DNA from: Janthinobacterium sp. PC23-8
Lineage (GTDB): Bacteria; Pseudomonadota; Gammaproteobacteria; Burkholderiales; Burkholderiaceae_D
Reading direction: 5' to 3'
Length of the DNA stretch: 64,000 bases
Assembly (NCBI RefSeq): GCF_002250505.1
Contig: NZ_NJGY01000005.1
Span: forward strand, 23,134 to 87,133
Shown here in pieces: positions 24,822 to 34,097 of this stretch. Each line of letters opens with the position of its first letter. Within the stretch, counting starts at the first letter, position 1. Position numbers and translations under genes: made by a program. The notes beneath the pieces are model-generated. The model had not been told where the DNA came from. It saw only the letters and a list, made by a program, of their open reading frames with translations, and searched no databases.

Positions 24822-25742
24822 TTATTTGCTGCTGACCTTGCTCACTTCCACTTCCCAGTCCACACCCGACCCGATATGGTGCTTGGCGGCAAAGTCGCCC
24901 TGGCTGATGGCCACCGCCACGTCCAGCAGGCTGTTCAGGTAGACCAGGGGCTTGCCCTTGGCCACGCCGCCAAACGTGTGTTCGAACGGCGCCGTCACTT
25001 TCGCCACCTGCTTGCCCTGGTGCAGGATACGCACTTGCAGCGGGTCATGCGGTTTGACTTGCAGTTCATCGAGCAGCGCTTTCGGGATATTCGTCCATAC
25101 ATTGCCATACTTGACGTCCAGCACCGGCACGATGCCGCGGATAGTATTGCCGTTACGCACAGGTTTTTGATAGGCAATTTTGACCACCGACTCGCCTGGC
25201 AGCTGTGGCCCCACCTGTTCATAGGTGATGGCATTCGATGCCAGGCGCGCGCCTACATAGGCGTACACGTCGCGGCCATGGAAGGTATACGACTCGTTTG
25301 ATCCGGCCAGGCGGTTGACCTGTTCATCGATCTCGCGCAGCTCGGCCACGCCGTCGCGCTCGGCGATCAGGGTAAACAAGCCATTGTCGGGGCCGACGAA
25401 ATAGCGGCCGTTTTTGGTTTTCAGCACCACCGACTTGCGCGTCGTGCCCACGCCGGGATCGATCACGGACACGAACACCGTGCCTTCGGGCCAGTAGTTG
25501 GCCGTCTGGTACAGGCGGTAGGCGCCCATCCAGATATCATAGTCGGGGATCTGGTGCGTCAGGTCGGAAATGGTCAGGGTCGGGTCGACGCCATAGGCCA
25601 CGCCATGCATGGCCGAGACAGCGCCGTCGGCCGTGCCGAAATCGGTCATCAGTACCAGCGGTGTGGCGGCCTGGGCGGTGGACAGCAGCAGGGCGCCCAG
25701 GCAGGCGCCGGCAACGAGTCGTGACAGTCTTTTGATGATCAT
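24822..25742 (-). CDS. Exported SAM hydrolase / SAM hydroxide adenosyltransferase family protein
   Basis: A 306-residue protein of the DUF62 family, whose cytoplasmic members split S-adenosylmethionine to adenosine and methionine. Seen are the first motif VLMTDFGTADGAVSAMHGV (Asp), VIDPGVGTTRKSV, FVGPDNGLFTL and the FHGRDVYAYVGARL motif. Unlike the common form, it starts with a Sec signal peptide (RLVAGACLGALLLSTAQAA), so it should act in the periplasm. The substrate there is an open question. Confidence 0.85.
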   Translation of the reverse strand: MIIKRLSRLVAGACLGALLLSTAQAATPLVLMTDFGTADGAVSAMHGVAYGVDPTLTISDLTHQIPDYDIWMGAYRLYQTANYWPEGTVFVSVIDPGVGTTRKSVVLKTKNGRYFVGPDNGLFTLIAERDGVAELREIDEQVNRLAGSNESYTFHGRDVYAYVGARLASNAITYEQVGPQLPGESVVKIAYQKPVRNGNTIRGIVPVLDVKYGNVWTNIPKALLDELQVKPHDPLQVRILHQGKQVAKVTAPFEHTFGGVAKGKPLVYLNSLLDVAVAISQGDFAAKHHIGSGVDWEVEVSKVSSK

Positions 25743-26065
25743 GGGGTCTTTCAGTGCGGGTTAAAAAGTAAAAATTGTAGGGCAGGGCGGCGCCATCGGT
25801 GGCGTTGTTGGTCTGGCGCACGCGCTGCGGGTAGCGGTCCAGGATATCGCTGCGCCCCAGATGGGCGCCGACAGCATGGTGCAGGCAATCACGATGCTGC
25901 GCAAGGGCGTGGCCGTGGTGGGGCGTGGGCGGAAAAATGGCGGGGTGGCACGGCAGTCCTTCAAGCTTGATCATGTGGAAACTTTGTCCGAAGCTTAAGG
26001 GATGCGTGCGCCAGCGCTAACAATTCTTTCCGGATATGCTTATGCTGTTGCGTATTGACGTCGTC
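25743..26065. other. 323-bp intergenic region with an unexplained open frame
   Basis: No convincing gene. A plus-strand frame stays open from 25766 to about 25998 and reads like protein in its middle (VAVQDIAAPQMGADSM, then VQAITMLRKGVAVVGRG), but it lacks a start codon with a ribosome site and is preceded by a stop. It may be a decayed gene fragment. The promoter of the SAM-hydrolase-like gene should also lie here. Confidence 0.35.
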
Positions 26066-26944
26066 TCAGGCAGCCAAATGGCGCAGCAAGGCGGGTACCT
26101 CGGCCGGTATCTCGCGCGCCAGATAACCGAGTATGCCAAAACGCAAGGCCAGCTGCTCGCCGGCCAGCGCATGCAGGGCGATGCCCCAGGCGCATGCTTG
26201 TTCGAGCGGCGCGCCGCGCGCGACCAGGCCGGTGATGATGCCGGCCAGGGTGTCGCCGGAACCGGAAATGGCCAGGCCCACATTGCCGCCTTCGTGCGAC
26301 CAGCACTGGCCGTCGGGCGTGGCGATGATGGTCAGCGCCCCTTTCAATGCCACCACGGCGTTCCAGTTCTGCGCCGCTGCCAATGCCGCGCCTTGCGGGT
26401 CGGCCAGTATCGCTTCCTTGCTCTGGCGCGTCAGGTGCGCCATTTCGCCCGCATGCGGCGTGATCAGTACCGGCTGGGGGAAGCGGAACTGGGCGTGGTT
26501 GGCCACCACGTTCATGGCGCAGGCGTCGATGATCAGATGGCTGTCGGCAAACACGGGCAAGAGATTGCGCATCAGTTCGCAACTGGCAGCGTCGTCGCTC
26601 ATGCCGGGTCCGACCAGTACGGCGCCGACCTTGCCGGCCAGCGGCGCCAGCCGGTCCTTGGCTTCGCGTCGGAAGCCGCCGTGCGCGGTTTCTTCGAGGG
26701 CGATCACTTTTGCTTCCGGCATGGCGATCGCCACCTGCGGCGCCACGCTGGCGGCCGTGGCCAGGGTCAGCTTGCCCGCGCCAGCGCGCAGGGCGGCTGT
26801 TGCGGCCAGCAAGATGGCGCCCGGCATTTCGCGCGAGCCGCCGATGATCAAGAGGTGGCCGCGCACTTCCTTGTCGCCGTCGGGCGTGGGCATGGGCAGT
26901 GGCCAGCCGCGCAGCAGGGTGGGGGTGATGGCGATGGCGTCCAT
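26066..26944 (-). CDS. nnrD: ADP-dependent NAD(P)H-hydrate dehydratase
   Basis: A 292-residue stand-alone C-terminal YjeF domain (ribokinase-like). It repairs damaged hydrated NAD(P)H using ADP or ATP. Diagnostic motifs are LLIIGGSREMPGAILLAATA, VLITPHAGEMAHL and the nucleotide site GLAISGSGDTLAGIITGL. The partner epimerase domain (NnrE) is not fused and not adjacent. It follows the histidine phosphatase gene by 12 bp on the same strand, with an AGGAGC ribosome site. Confidence 0.92.
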   Translation of the reverse strand: MDAIAITPTLLRGWPLPMPTPDGDKEVRGHLLIIGGSREMPGAILLAATAALRAGAGKLTLATAASVAPQVAIAMPEAKVIALEETAHGGFRREAKDRLAPLAGKVGAVLVGPGMSDDAASCELMRNLLPVFADSHLIIDACAMNVVANHAQFRFPQPVLITPHAGEMAHLTRQSKEAILADPQGAALAAAQNWNAVVALKGALTIIATPDGQCWSHEGGNVGLAISGSGDTLAGIITGLVARGAPLEQACAWGIALHALAGEQLALRFGILGYLAREIPAEVPALLRHLAA

Positions 26945-26956
26945 GGATGCTCCTTG

Positions 26957-27721
26957 TCAGGCCTTGGGCGCGGCGGGCATGTCGGGCTGGGCCGTGATGG
27001 GCGTGCCCGATGCCTCCAGTGGCGCGACAAAATTGCACAGGTCCAGTTGCAGCTTGCCGTGCTTGCCCAGCGCGGGATTGAAGGCGTACGAGGTGACGCT
27101 GCAGTTGGGCACGTCGGCCGCCTTGTCGATGGCCAGGATGGCTTGCTCGTCGCAGCGTTCGAGCAGGTAGCGCAAGCAGTTGACGATGACCTGGTGGCCG
27201 ACGATCAGCACGCGCTCGCCCCGGTATTCGCGGGTGACAGTATCGAGCACGCTGCGCAGGCGCAAGATCACGTCGCACCAGCTTTCGCCACCGGGCGGGC
27301 GAAAATAAAACTTGCCCACATGCTGGCGCTGTTCGTGCAGTTCCGGATATTTGCTGGCGATGCCATGCACGGTGAGCCGGTCGAGGATGCCGAACTCCTT
27401 CTCGCGCAGGCGCTCGTCGGCCACCACGGACACCAGCGACGATTTGTCGAGGCGGGACAAGACCGCTTGCGCCGTTTCACGCGCGCGCACATACGGCGAG
27501 TACAGCACCACGGTCGGTTGTTGTTCCAGGGGAAGAGTGAGGAACCAGTCGCCCAGCGCCTCGGCCTGCTGTTCGCCCAGGCCGGACAGGGGGACGTCGA
27601 TATCGCGCTCGGCGATGCTGATCAAAAGCTGTTTTTCTGCTTCGGCGGTATCGCGCGCGACATTGCCGGCGCTCTGGCCATGACGCACGATCCACAGCTG
27701 TTGCGGCCATTTTTGTTCCAT
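26957..27721 (-). CDS. Histidine phosphatase (phosphoglycerate-mutase-like) family protein
   Basis: A 254-residue cytoplasmic enzyme. The catalytic RHG motif is at residues 13-15 (LWIVRHGQSAGN); the second catalytic His is in ERVLIVGHQVIVNCLRYLLE, and supporting Arg/Glu residues are in LYSPYVRARETAQ and ADERLREKEFG. These show a phosphohistidine phosphatase, but the substrate cannot be predicted. Probably cotranscribed with nnrD. Confidence 0.88.
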   Translation of the reverse strand: MEQKWPQQLWIVRHGQSAGNVARDTAEAEKQLLISIAERDIDVPLSGLGEQQAEALGDWFLTLPLEQQPTVVLYSPYVRARETAQAVLSRLDKSSLVSVVADERLREKEFGILDRLTVHGIASKYPELHEQRQHVGKFYFRPPGGESWCDVILRLRSVLDTVTREYRGERVLIVGHQVIVNCLRYLLERCDEQAILAIDKAADVPNCSVTSYAFNPALGKHGKLQLDLCNFVAPLEASGTPITAQPDMPAAPKA

Positions 27722-27799
27722 CGCCTGCCTCTTTCGTTCATATCAATTCATTATCAATATAGACGAAAGCGGCAAACGATGGCGCTCAGGTGCTGGCGC

Positions 27800-29200
27800 T
27801 TACACGGCGTGCTCGGCCTCGTCCAGGTCTTCTGCCGCATCGCTGTTGTAGACGGCCAGGTCGGTCTGTCCCATGACGCGGCTGGTGACGGTGCCAGCCG
27901 TGATCGAGCCGCTGACATTCAACGCCGTGCGGCCCATGTCGATCAACGGTTCGACGGAAATGAGCAGGCCAGCCAGGGCGACTGGCAAGTCCATCGCCGA
28001 CAGCACGATCAGTGCGGCAAAGGTGGCGCCGCCGCCGACGCCGGCCACGCCGATCGAGCCGAGGGTGATAATGGCCAGCAAGGGCAGCAGGAAGCTGACG
28101 GTAAACGGATCGACGCCGACGGTGGGCGCGATCATCACGGCCAGCATGGCCGGATAGATGCCGGCGCAGCCGTTCTGGCCGATGGTCGAGCCGAACGATG
28201 CGGCGAAGTTGGCGATGCCTTCGGGCGTGCCCAGGCGGCGGGTCTGCGTCTGCACGCTCATCGGAATCGAACCGGCGCTGGTGCGCGAAGTGAACGCGAA
28301 CGCCAGCACGGGAAACACTTTTTTCACGAAGCGCAGCGGGTTCAGTCCCGTGCCCGAGATAATCGCCAGGTGCACCAGGAACATCAATATCAGGGCGCTG
28401 TACGAGGCCACCACAAAATTGATCAGTTTTAGTATGTCCGTGTAGCTCGAGCTGGCCACCACCTCGAACATCAGCGCGAACACGCCATATGGCGTCAGGC
28501 GCAGCACCAGGGTGACCATGCGCATGACGATGGCGTGCGCCACTTTCATGAATTGCTCGAAGGAGGCGAAAATCTCGGGCTTTTTCGCGGCGATGCCGGT
28601 GGCCGATATGCCGATAAAGATGGCGAACACCACCACCGCGATGGTCGAGGTCTTGCGCGCGCCCGTCATGTCGAGGAAAGGGTTGGCCGGCACAAAGCTG
28701 ATCAGCAGTTTCGGCAAGGACAGGGCCTTGGCCGTTTCCAGCGAGCCTTGCAACTGCACCCCGCGCGCCACTTCAGCCGCGCTGGAGGTCAAACCGATGG
28801 CAGTGAGGCCAAACAGCTTCGCCATCAGGATGCCGATGGCGGCCGCCACGGTAGTGGTGAGCAGCAGGATGCCGATGGTCAGCAAGCTGATCTTGCCCAG
28901 CGAGCTGGCGTCCTTGAGTTTCAGAATGGCCGAGATGATCGACACCATAATCAAGGGCATGATAATCATCTGCAGCAGTTTCACATAGCCGCTGCCGACG
29001 ATGTCGAGGTACTCATTGGTGCCGGCGATGGCGGCCGAGTCGGCGCCATAGATGGCTTGCGCTGCCGCACCGAGCAGTACGCCCAGGCCCAGGCCGGTAA
29101 ATACGCGCACGGTAAAGGTGGCGTGGCGGCTTTGCTGGCGGAACATGAAGGCGAAAACGATCAGCGCGACGATCAGGTTGAGAATGATGGGGATTGCCAT
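27800..29200 (-). CDS. tcyP: L-cystine transporter, TcyP/YdjN type
   Basis: A 466-residue dicarboxylate/amino-acid:cation symporter (DAACS family) with about eight membrane helices and re-entrant loops. The TcyP-like features are the long N-terminal block MFRQQSRHATFTVRVFTGLG, AFTSRTSAGSIPMSVQTQ as hairpin 1, and IGVAGVGGGATFAALIVLSA as hairpin 2. It should import cystine with sodium or protons. Single gene, with its own 5' region. Confidence 0.87.
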   Translation of the reverse strand: MAIPIILNLIVALIVFAFMFRQQSRHATFTVRVFTGLGLGVLLGAAAQAIYGADSAAIAGTNEYLDIVGSGYVKLLQMIIMPLIMVSIISAILKLKDASSLGKISLLTIGILLLTTTVAAAIGILMAKLFGLTAIGLTSSAAEVARGVQLQGSLETAKALSLPKLLISFVPANPFLDMTGARKTSTIAVVVFAIFIGISATGIAAKKPEIFASFEQFMKVAHAIVMRMVTLVLRLTPYGVFALMFEVVASSSYTDILKLINFVVASYSALILMFLVHLAIISGTGLNPLRFVKKVFPVLAFAFTSRTSAGSIPMSVQTQTRRLGTPEGIANFAASFGSTIGQNGCAGIYPAMLAVMIAPTVGVDPFTVSFLLPLLAIITLGSIGVAGVGGGATFAALIVLSAMDLPVALAGLLISVEPLIDMGRTALNVSGSITAGTVTSRVMGQTDLAVYNSDAAEDLDEAEHAV

Positions 29201-29447
29201 AGGAAGGCCTTATCTTGGTTTTATTGGGGTGCTGCACACGGCATTTTATAGAACTTTTCTTCAAGGAACATTGCACGTGTCTGGTCCGTATCATGGGGGC
29301 GAAGCGGTAGAACTGGCTGCGAATATTACGCTATATGAATATGTTTGCCTGTTATAAGCCTTCCTGCGGATAGTAGAATGGTACGCTGCGTGCCAACATG
29401 AGCCACTTGCCTGATGCATGAAGGGCGTACTTTTCAACCAGGAAAAC

Positions 29448-29825
29448 ATGAATCAACTGAACGAAGCACAGGTACTGAATGCGGAAGAACGGCTGCGTCT
29501 GGCCATGATGGACTCCGATGTGGCACAATTGACGCTCTTGCTGGCCGACGACATGCTGTTTACCAATCACCTGGGCCATCAGATCAGCAAGGCGGTCGAC
29601 CTGGCCGCGCATGAGCAGCGCTTGCTGGCGATTACCGAACTCCAGGCGTCCGAACAGCAGGTGCGCCTCCAGGGCAAGGTGGCCGTGGTCTCGGTGCGCA
29701 TGCGCTTGACGGGTTCTTATCACGATGTCGAGACCCATGGCGACTTCCGCTTTACGCGCGTGTGGGCGCAAGGCAGCGATGGCACCCTGCAGGTGATTGC
29801 TGCCCATTCTGGCATCGTCGCGTAA
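29448..29825 (+). CDS. DUF4440/NTF2-like (SnoaL fold) protein
   Basis: A 125-residue single-domain protein of the NTF2-like fold: helix LNAEERLRLAMMDSDVAQLT, then LLADDMLFTNHLGHQISKAV and a curved beta-sheet with FRFTRVWAQGSDGTLQVI. Such proteins are small binding or isomerase-like folds; no specific function is known. Start at 29448 follows CAGGAAAAC. Eight bases separate it from the next gene, with which it probably forms an operon. Confidence 0.78.
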   Translation: MNQLNEAQVLNAEERLRLAMMDSDVAQLTLLLADDMLFTNHLGHQISKAVDLAAHEQRLLAITELQASEQQVRLQGKVAVVSVRMRLTGSYHDVETHGDFRFTRVWAQGSDGTLQVIAAHSGIVA

Positions 29826-29833
29826 GGCAGGCC

Positions 29834-30223
29834 ATGGATCATCGTTCCAAAGGCTGGCTGGTCGAAGCGCTTATCGCGGCCGGGCCCGCCACAGTGGCTG
29901 TCACCGGCGGCTTTCCGGGGTTGTTCTACAATCTCGTGCGCAGCTATTCGGACGCACCCGAAGCCAGTACCGTCACGGCATTGCTGCTCGCTGCCAGCCT
30001 GTGGACCCTGGTGGAATTCTGGCGTATCGCGCTGGCGACCGTGGCGCGCAAGGCGTATGCCTTCGACGGGCGTTTCTGGATGGCGGTCGCCGGTTTGCTG
30101 GCCGCCGGCGTGCACTTCCTGCCCACCATGCCAGCCGGCCTGGCGCTGATACTGGTGGTGTTGCCGGCACTGGCCTGGATCCATTTCATCCTGTTGCAAA
30201 TGAAACGCCCGAAGGACGCATGA
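29834..30223 (+). CDS. Small integral membrane protein of unknown function
   Basis: A 129-residue protein with about four membrane helices (around residues 10-32, 44-65, 80-97 and 100-121) and short loops, including ATVARKAYAFDGRFW on one side. Not recognised. It follows the NTF2-like gene by 8 bp. The start ATG at 29834 is the first in frame, within GGCAGGCC. Confidence 0.65.
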   Translation: MDHRSKGWLVEALIAAGPATVAVTGGFPGLFYNLVRSYSDAPEASTVTALLLAASLWTLVEFWRIALATVARKAYAFDGRFWMAVAGLLAAGVHFLPTMPAGLALILVVLPALAWIHFILLQMKRPKDA

Positions 30224-30280
30224 CGCCGCCAGCCATGCTCATCACCGACACGCTGGCCTCGCTGGCCATGGTGATACAGG

Positions 30281-30874
30281 CTAGTCCGGCTCGTCGAGCC
30301 AGGCGATGCGCCCGTTGCCGGCCTCATGCAGATGCGCCAGCAGGGCGCTGGCCGCCCCTTCGGCCAGGCTGAAATCGAACAGCACCACCTCGCTGTGCGC
30401 CACTGCCAGCAAGGTCGCGCCAGCCGCATCGAGTTCGCGCCGCAGCATGCCTTCCATCGCATACGGCACCGTGCAGCGAAGCTGGCGCTGGCGCACGATG
30501 GCGGTCTTTTCCGCCAGCAGCAGCGCCTGCGCCACGCTGTCGGTATAGGCGCGCACCAGTCCGCCCGCGCCCAGTTTCACGCCACCCCAATAGCGCACCA
30601 CGGTCGCCAGCACGCCTTCCAGGTCCTGGTGGCGCAATACGTCGAGCATCGGCCGCCCGGCAGTGCCGCTCGGCTCGCCATCATCGACGGCTGCCGACTG
30701 TCCGCCCGCCAGCAGCGCCCAGCACACGTGCACAGCCCCCGGATGCTGGGCTTTCAGACCGTTGACGATTTGCTGCGCGCTGGCGCGGTCCGTCATCGGC
30801 TGCACGCAACCGATAAAACGGCTTTTCTTGATGATCAGTTCGCTGTGAACGGGAGTGGCGATAGTGAAGGGCAT
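30281..30874 (-). CDS. YigZ/IMPACT family protein
   Basis: A 197-residue protein of the YigZ family (IMPACT N-terminal domain plus an EF-G-like C-terminal domain). The signature VVRYWGGVKLGAGGLVRAYT is intact, and IIKKSRFIGCVQPMTD and DDGEPSGTAGRPML are also typical. Role may relate to translation or proteolysis control; the bacterial function is unproven. The start at 30874 is used because longer in-frame readings run into the tRNA gene. A tRNA terminator lies just upstream. Confidence 0.87.
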   Translation of the reverse strand: MPFTIATPVHSELIIKKSRFIGCVQPMTDRASAQQIVNGLKAQHPGAVHVCWALLAGGQSAAVDDGEPSGTAGRPMLDVLRHQDLEGVLATVVRYWGGVKLGAGGLVRAYTDSVAQALLLAEKTAIVRQRQLRCTVPYAMEGMLRRELDAAGATLLAVAHSEVVLFDFSLAEGAASALLAHLHEAGNGRIAWLDEPD

Positions 30875-30927
30875 GGGCTTGAGTTCGACTGGAATGCGGG
30901 CATGATAGAACATCACAGGCGAAATGC

Positions 30928-30956
30928 AAAAAGCCAACCGCGAGCGGTTGGCTTTT
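30928..30956 (-). terminator. Terminator of tRNA-Lys copy 1
   Basis: On the minus strand GCCAACCG-CTCG-CGGTTGGC is followed by TTTTT, 16 bp past the tRNA 3' end. The plus strand also ends the hairpin in TTTT. Confidence 0.88.
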
Positions 30957-30972
30957 ACATGCAGCAAATTCT

Positions 30973-31048
30973 TGGTAGGCCGTGCGGGATTCGAACCTGC
31001 GACCAACGGATTAAAAGTCCGCTGCTCTACCAGCTGAGCTAACGACCC
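30973..31048 (-). tRNA. tRNA-Lys(TTT), copy 1
   Basis: A 76-nt cloverleaf with acceptor GGGTCGT/ACGGCCT, D arm GCTCAGCTGGTAGAGC, anticodon loop CTTTTAA (anticodon TTT, lysine), T arm GGTTCGAATCC and an encoded CCA end. Identical to the copies at 37885 and 38049. Promoter upstream at 31059-31087. Confidence 0.98.
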
Positions 31049-31058
31049 AAGGGCGGCT

Positions 31059-31087
31059 ATTATGACCGGCGGCAAGCAATTTTGCAA
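31059..31087 (-). promoter_or_regulatory. Sigma70-like promoter of tRNA-Lys copy 1
   Basis: On the minus strand TTGCAA is followed after 17 bp by CATAAT, and the tRNA 5' end is 10 bp further on. Confidence 0.6.
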
Positions 31088-31109
31088 GGCATGCCGCGCG
31101 ATTGTTCGA

Positions 31110-31865
31110 TTACGTTGCCAGCTTGCGCTTGATGTTCAGCGGACCATAGCCCTGGCAGGTCGGCATCATCTCGATGCGGTTGACATTGATATGCGCTGGC
31201 AGGGTGGCGATCCAGTAGGCGGTATTGGCGATGTCGTCGGCCGTCAGAGGCTGCGTACCCTCGTAGACCTTGGCCGCCGCTTCGTCGTTGCCTTTCAGGC
31301 GCACATTGGAAAACTCGGTGCCGCCGCACATGCCCGGCGCCAGATTGGTGGCGCGCACGCCCGTGCCGACCAGGTCGGCGCGCAGGTTCAGGGTGAACTG
31401 CTCGACGAAGGCCTTGGTGGCGCCATAGACATTGCCGCCGGGGTAGGGCGTGTCGCCGGCCACGGAGCCGAGGTTGATGATGGTGCCGCTGCCGCGCGCC
31501 ACCATGGCCGGCAGCAGCGCGCGCGTCATGGCGACCAGGCCGCTGATATTGGTGGCGATCATGGTGTCCCAGTCTTCCAGCGACGCTTCATGGGCCGGCG
31601 CCACATTCAGCGCCAGGCCGGCATTGTTGATCAGCACGTCGATGGTTTGCCAGGCGGCGGGAATGCTGTCGAGTGCGGTGTTGATCGAGACCTTGTCGGT
31701 TACGTCGAGCAACAGCGGCAGGGCGGCCTCGCCCAGTTCGGCGGCCAGCGCCTGCAGGCGGTCGGCGCGGCGTCCGCTGATGATCACCTGGTGGCCATGG
31801 CGAACAAAGGTGCGTGCCATTGCGGCGCCGAAGCCGGCAGTGGCGCCGGTAATAAAGACGATCAT
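31110..31865 (-). CDS. ydfG: YdfG-like NADP-dependent short-chain dehydrogenase
   Basis: A 251-residue classical SDR. The cofactor loop is FITGATAGFGAAMAR, the RR pair of NADP specificity is in IISGRRADRLQ, NNAG is at LINNAGLALNV, the catalytic Tyr/Lys are in YGATKAFVEQF, and the YdfG-type tail APGMCGGTEFSNVRLKG is present. YdfG oxidises L-allo-threonine and 3-hydroxy acids and detoxifies malonic semialdehyde. Start at 31865 gives the normal length; upstream in-frame codons lack homology. Confidence 0.88.
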   Translation of the reverse strand: MIVFITGATAGFGAAMARTFVRHGHQVIISGRRADRLQALAAELGEAALPLLLDVTDKVSINTALDSIPAAWQTIDVLINNAGLALNVAPAHEASLEDWDTMIATNISGLVAMTRALLPAMVARGSGTIINLGSVAGDTPYPGGNVYGATKAFVEQFTLNLRADLVGTGVRATNLAPGMCGGTEFSNVRLKGNDEAAAKVYEGTQPLTADDIANTAYWIATLPAHINVNRIEMMPTCQGYGPLNIKRKLAT

Positions 31866-32206
31866 CGTGTGTCCTGGTGAAGTAAACAGTGGAGGAATAA
31901 ATTGTAGCCGAAGCGTGTGATTGCCGTGCGACTCGTACGGCATGGATTTTCTTGTCAGATAACAGCAGGCGGCCGTTTGCCGGGCGCGACAGGGCCTGCC
32001 CATACCGTGGCAAGGCCCTCCTCCGGCTGTGCCTGTTGCCACTCCAGCCAACAATTTTCACATTCCTTGACCTGGGTGAAGCGAGAACATGGTGCGCATT
32101 GATTTATTAAATTCAAAATGAAATAATGAATAAAACAAAAAAACCATTTAAATGTTTAAATCGGTAATATTGACGCAAATGCATTTCATTTTGAACTGGA
32201 GAAATT
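31866..32206. other. 341-bp intergenic region before the chemoreceptor gene
   Basis: No gene seen. The right half (about 32100-32190) is markedly AT-rich and includes a CATTTAAATG palindrome, so it probably holds the promoter of the chemoreceptor. No clear sigma28 flagellar promoter could be identified. Confidence 0.5.
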
Positions 32207-33829
32207 TTGAAACACTTTGGCATAGCTAAAAAGCTCTACGTCTTTTCGAGCATCCTGATCTTGCTGCTGGCCTTGCTGGCCGCGATGTCCTGGAGCCGGC
32301 TTGGCGATGCGGGTCAGTTGGCAAAGGATGCCGGTCTGGTGAAAGTCAGACAATTGCAGCTCATCTCCAGCACCGAACTGAGCGTCACCACGGTGCTGCT
32401 GCAAATCAGGCAGGCCTTGATCTTCAGGGATGCCGAGAAAATCAATGCAGCGTTACAGCAAATTAGGAAAGAAAAGGAGAATATCGCAAAAAATGATGCC
32501 GTGTTCGACAGCGCGCTGCCGACGCAGCAGGCCAGGGTCGCCTTTCAAATCTGGCTCGACATGCAGAAGCTGGCCTGGCCGGTGGTGGAAGAAAACATGC
32601 GCATCGTTGCCGCTGGCGATACGGAGCAAGGCATCGCCTTTTTGACGGCAAAGACGATACCGGAATTGCATAAAATGCAGGCCTGGCTCGATACGGAACG
32701 GGCAAATCAAGGCAGCTATCTGGCCGCAGAAGTAGCGCAGATCGAAAGTCTTGCCGACGCCACGCGCACCCAACTGAGCATATTGACCCTGTGCATTGCT
32801 GCGGGCCTGATGATTTTTTCCTGGTATATTTCGCGTCTCCTGCGAGAACGAATTGCGGTTTCTCAACAGGTCGCTGAACGGGTGCGCGATGGCGACTTGT
32901 TCACCCGCCAAAAAGATGATAAGAGCGATGAATTTTCGCCTCTGCTGGCCGCATTGGCGGCGATGCAGGAGTCGCTGGCGACGGTGGTGGGGACGGTGCG
33001 CGAGAATGCCGAACTGGTGGCGCTGGCGTCGAAGGAGATTGCCCAAGGCAATATTGATCTGTCGCAGCGCACCGAATCGCAAGCCAGCGCACTGGAAGAA
33101 ACCTCCGCCTCGATGGAAGAGCTGGGCAGCACGGCGCAGCAGAACGTCGTCAATGCGGCAGAAGCGAACCGGCTGGCCATCAATGCCAGCGAGGTGGCGA
33201 CGGCGGGCGGTGCGGTGGTTGCCAACGTGGTATCGACCATGAAAAACATCAATGAAAGTTCAAAAGAAATCTCCCTGATCGTCAGCGTGATCGATGGCCT
33301 GGCTTTCCAGACCAATATTCTCTCGCTCAACGCTGCGGTGGAAGCTGCCAGGGCAGGCGAACAGGGCAGGGGCTTTGCAGTGGTCGCTTCCGAGGTGCGC
33401 AGTCTGGCGCAGCGCAGTGCGGAAGCGGCAAAGCAGATCAAGACCCTGATCGAGACCAGCGTCGCGCGCGTGGAGCAGGGTGTCATCCTGGCCGACGAAG
33501 CCGGCACGACGATGGGCAAGATCGTTTCATCGATCAGGGATGTCACCAACATCATGGTCGACATCAGCACGGCGGGCGCCGAGCAAGGCTCGTCCGTGGC
33601 GCAGGTGAGCCAGGCAATTGTCGAGCTCGATGCGACGACCCAGCAAAATGCCGCACTGGTGGAAGAGAGCAGCGCGGCGGCGGAAAACCTGAAGATACAG
33701 GCGGAGCAACTGGTTGGCGTGGTCGCCATTTTCAGGCTGGGGCAGAATGGCGGGGGAAATCCCGCTCTCGCTTCCCGGCCATCTGCTGCAAAAGCAAGGA
33801 GGGCAACGCTGAAGTTGCCGTTGGCTTGA
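32207..33829 (+). CDS. Methyl-accepting chemotaxis protein
   Basis: A 540-residue inner-membrane chemoreceptor. TM1 is at about residues 10-28, a periplasmic four-helix-bundle sensor (about 30-185) follows, TM2 is near 188-206, then HAMP and the long cytoplasmic coiled coil. The signalling tip is AFQTNILSLNAAVEAARAGE and the methylation helices include LEETSASMEELGSTA. It has no aromatic C-terminal pentapeptide for CheR; it ends LKLPLA. The start is TTG at 32207 with GGAG upstream. Ligand not predictable. Confidence 0.92.
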   Translation: MKHFGIAKKLYVFSSILILLLALLAAMSWSRLGDAGQLAKDAGLVKVRQLQLISSTELSVTTVLLQIRQALIFRDAEKINAALQQIRKEKENIAKNDAVFDSALPTQQARVAFQIWLDMQKLAWPVVEENMRIVAAGDTEQGIAFLTAKTIPELHKMQAWLDTERANQGSYLAAEVAQIESLADATRTQLSILTLCIAAGLMIFSWYISRLLRERIAVSQQVAERVRDGDLFTRQKDDKSDEFSPLLAALAAMQESLATVVGTVRENAELVALASKEIAQGNIDLSQRTESQASALEETSASMEELGSTAQQNVVNAAEANRLAINASEVATAGGAVVANVVSTMKNINESSKEISLIVSVIDGLAFQTNILSLNAAVEAARAGEQGRGFAVVASEVRSLAQRSAEAAKQIKTLIETSVARVEQGVILADEAGTTMGKIVSSIRDVTNIMVDISTAGAEQGSSVAQVSQAIVELDATTQQNAALVEESSAAAENLKIQAEQLVGVVAIFRLGQNGGGNPALASRPSAAKARRATLKLPLA

Positions 33830-34097
33830 CGTTTGCACGCCATGGCGGGTCATGCGGCGCTGGAAAGGGTGTCGCGCAATGGTCCGCGCCAGCGAGCACG
33901 GCGTCAACGTCAGCGTCAGCGTCAACCAGAGCTTGACGCGGGCGGATTTTTTGCGCCCGGACTAATTTCTAACGGGCAACTGCGCGTCACCCCATTGCCC
34001 AGCTCGGCTATCATGTCGGCCTTTCGGGATCATCATCGTCCACGCGCCAGTTCGCGCGAGGGGCGGCGAAAAGTACCTGGCAAGGCAAGGATAGGGA

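Noticed and set aside
25537..25974. Minus-strand 145-codon frame over the SAM-hydrolase-like promoter region
   Set aside because: It overlaps the 5' part of a well supported gene in another frame and has His/Pro/Arg-rich composition typical of shadow frames in GC-rich DNA.
33902..33927. GTCARC hexamers resembling a short tandem repeat
   Set aside because: Only four imperfect units; not a CRISPR or significant satellite.
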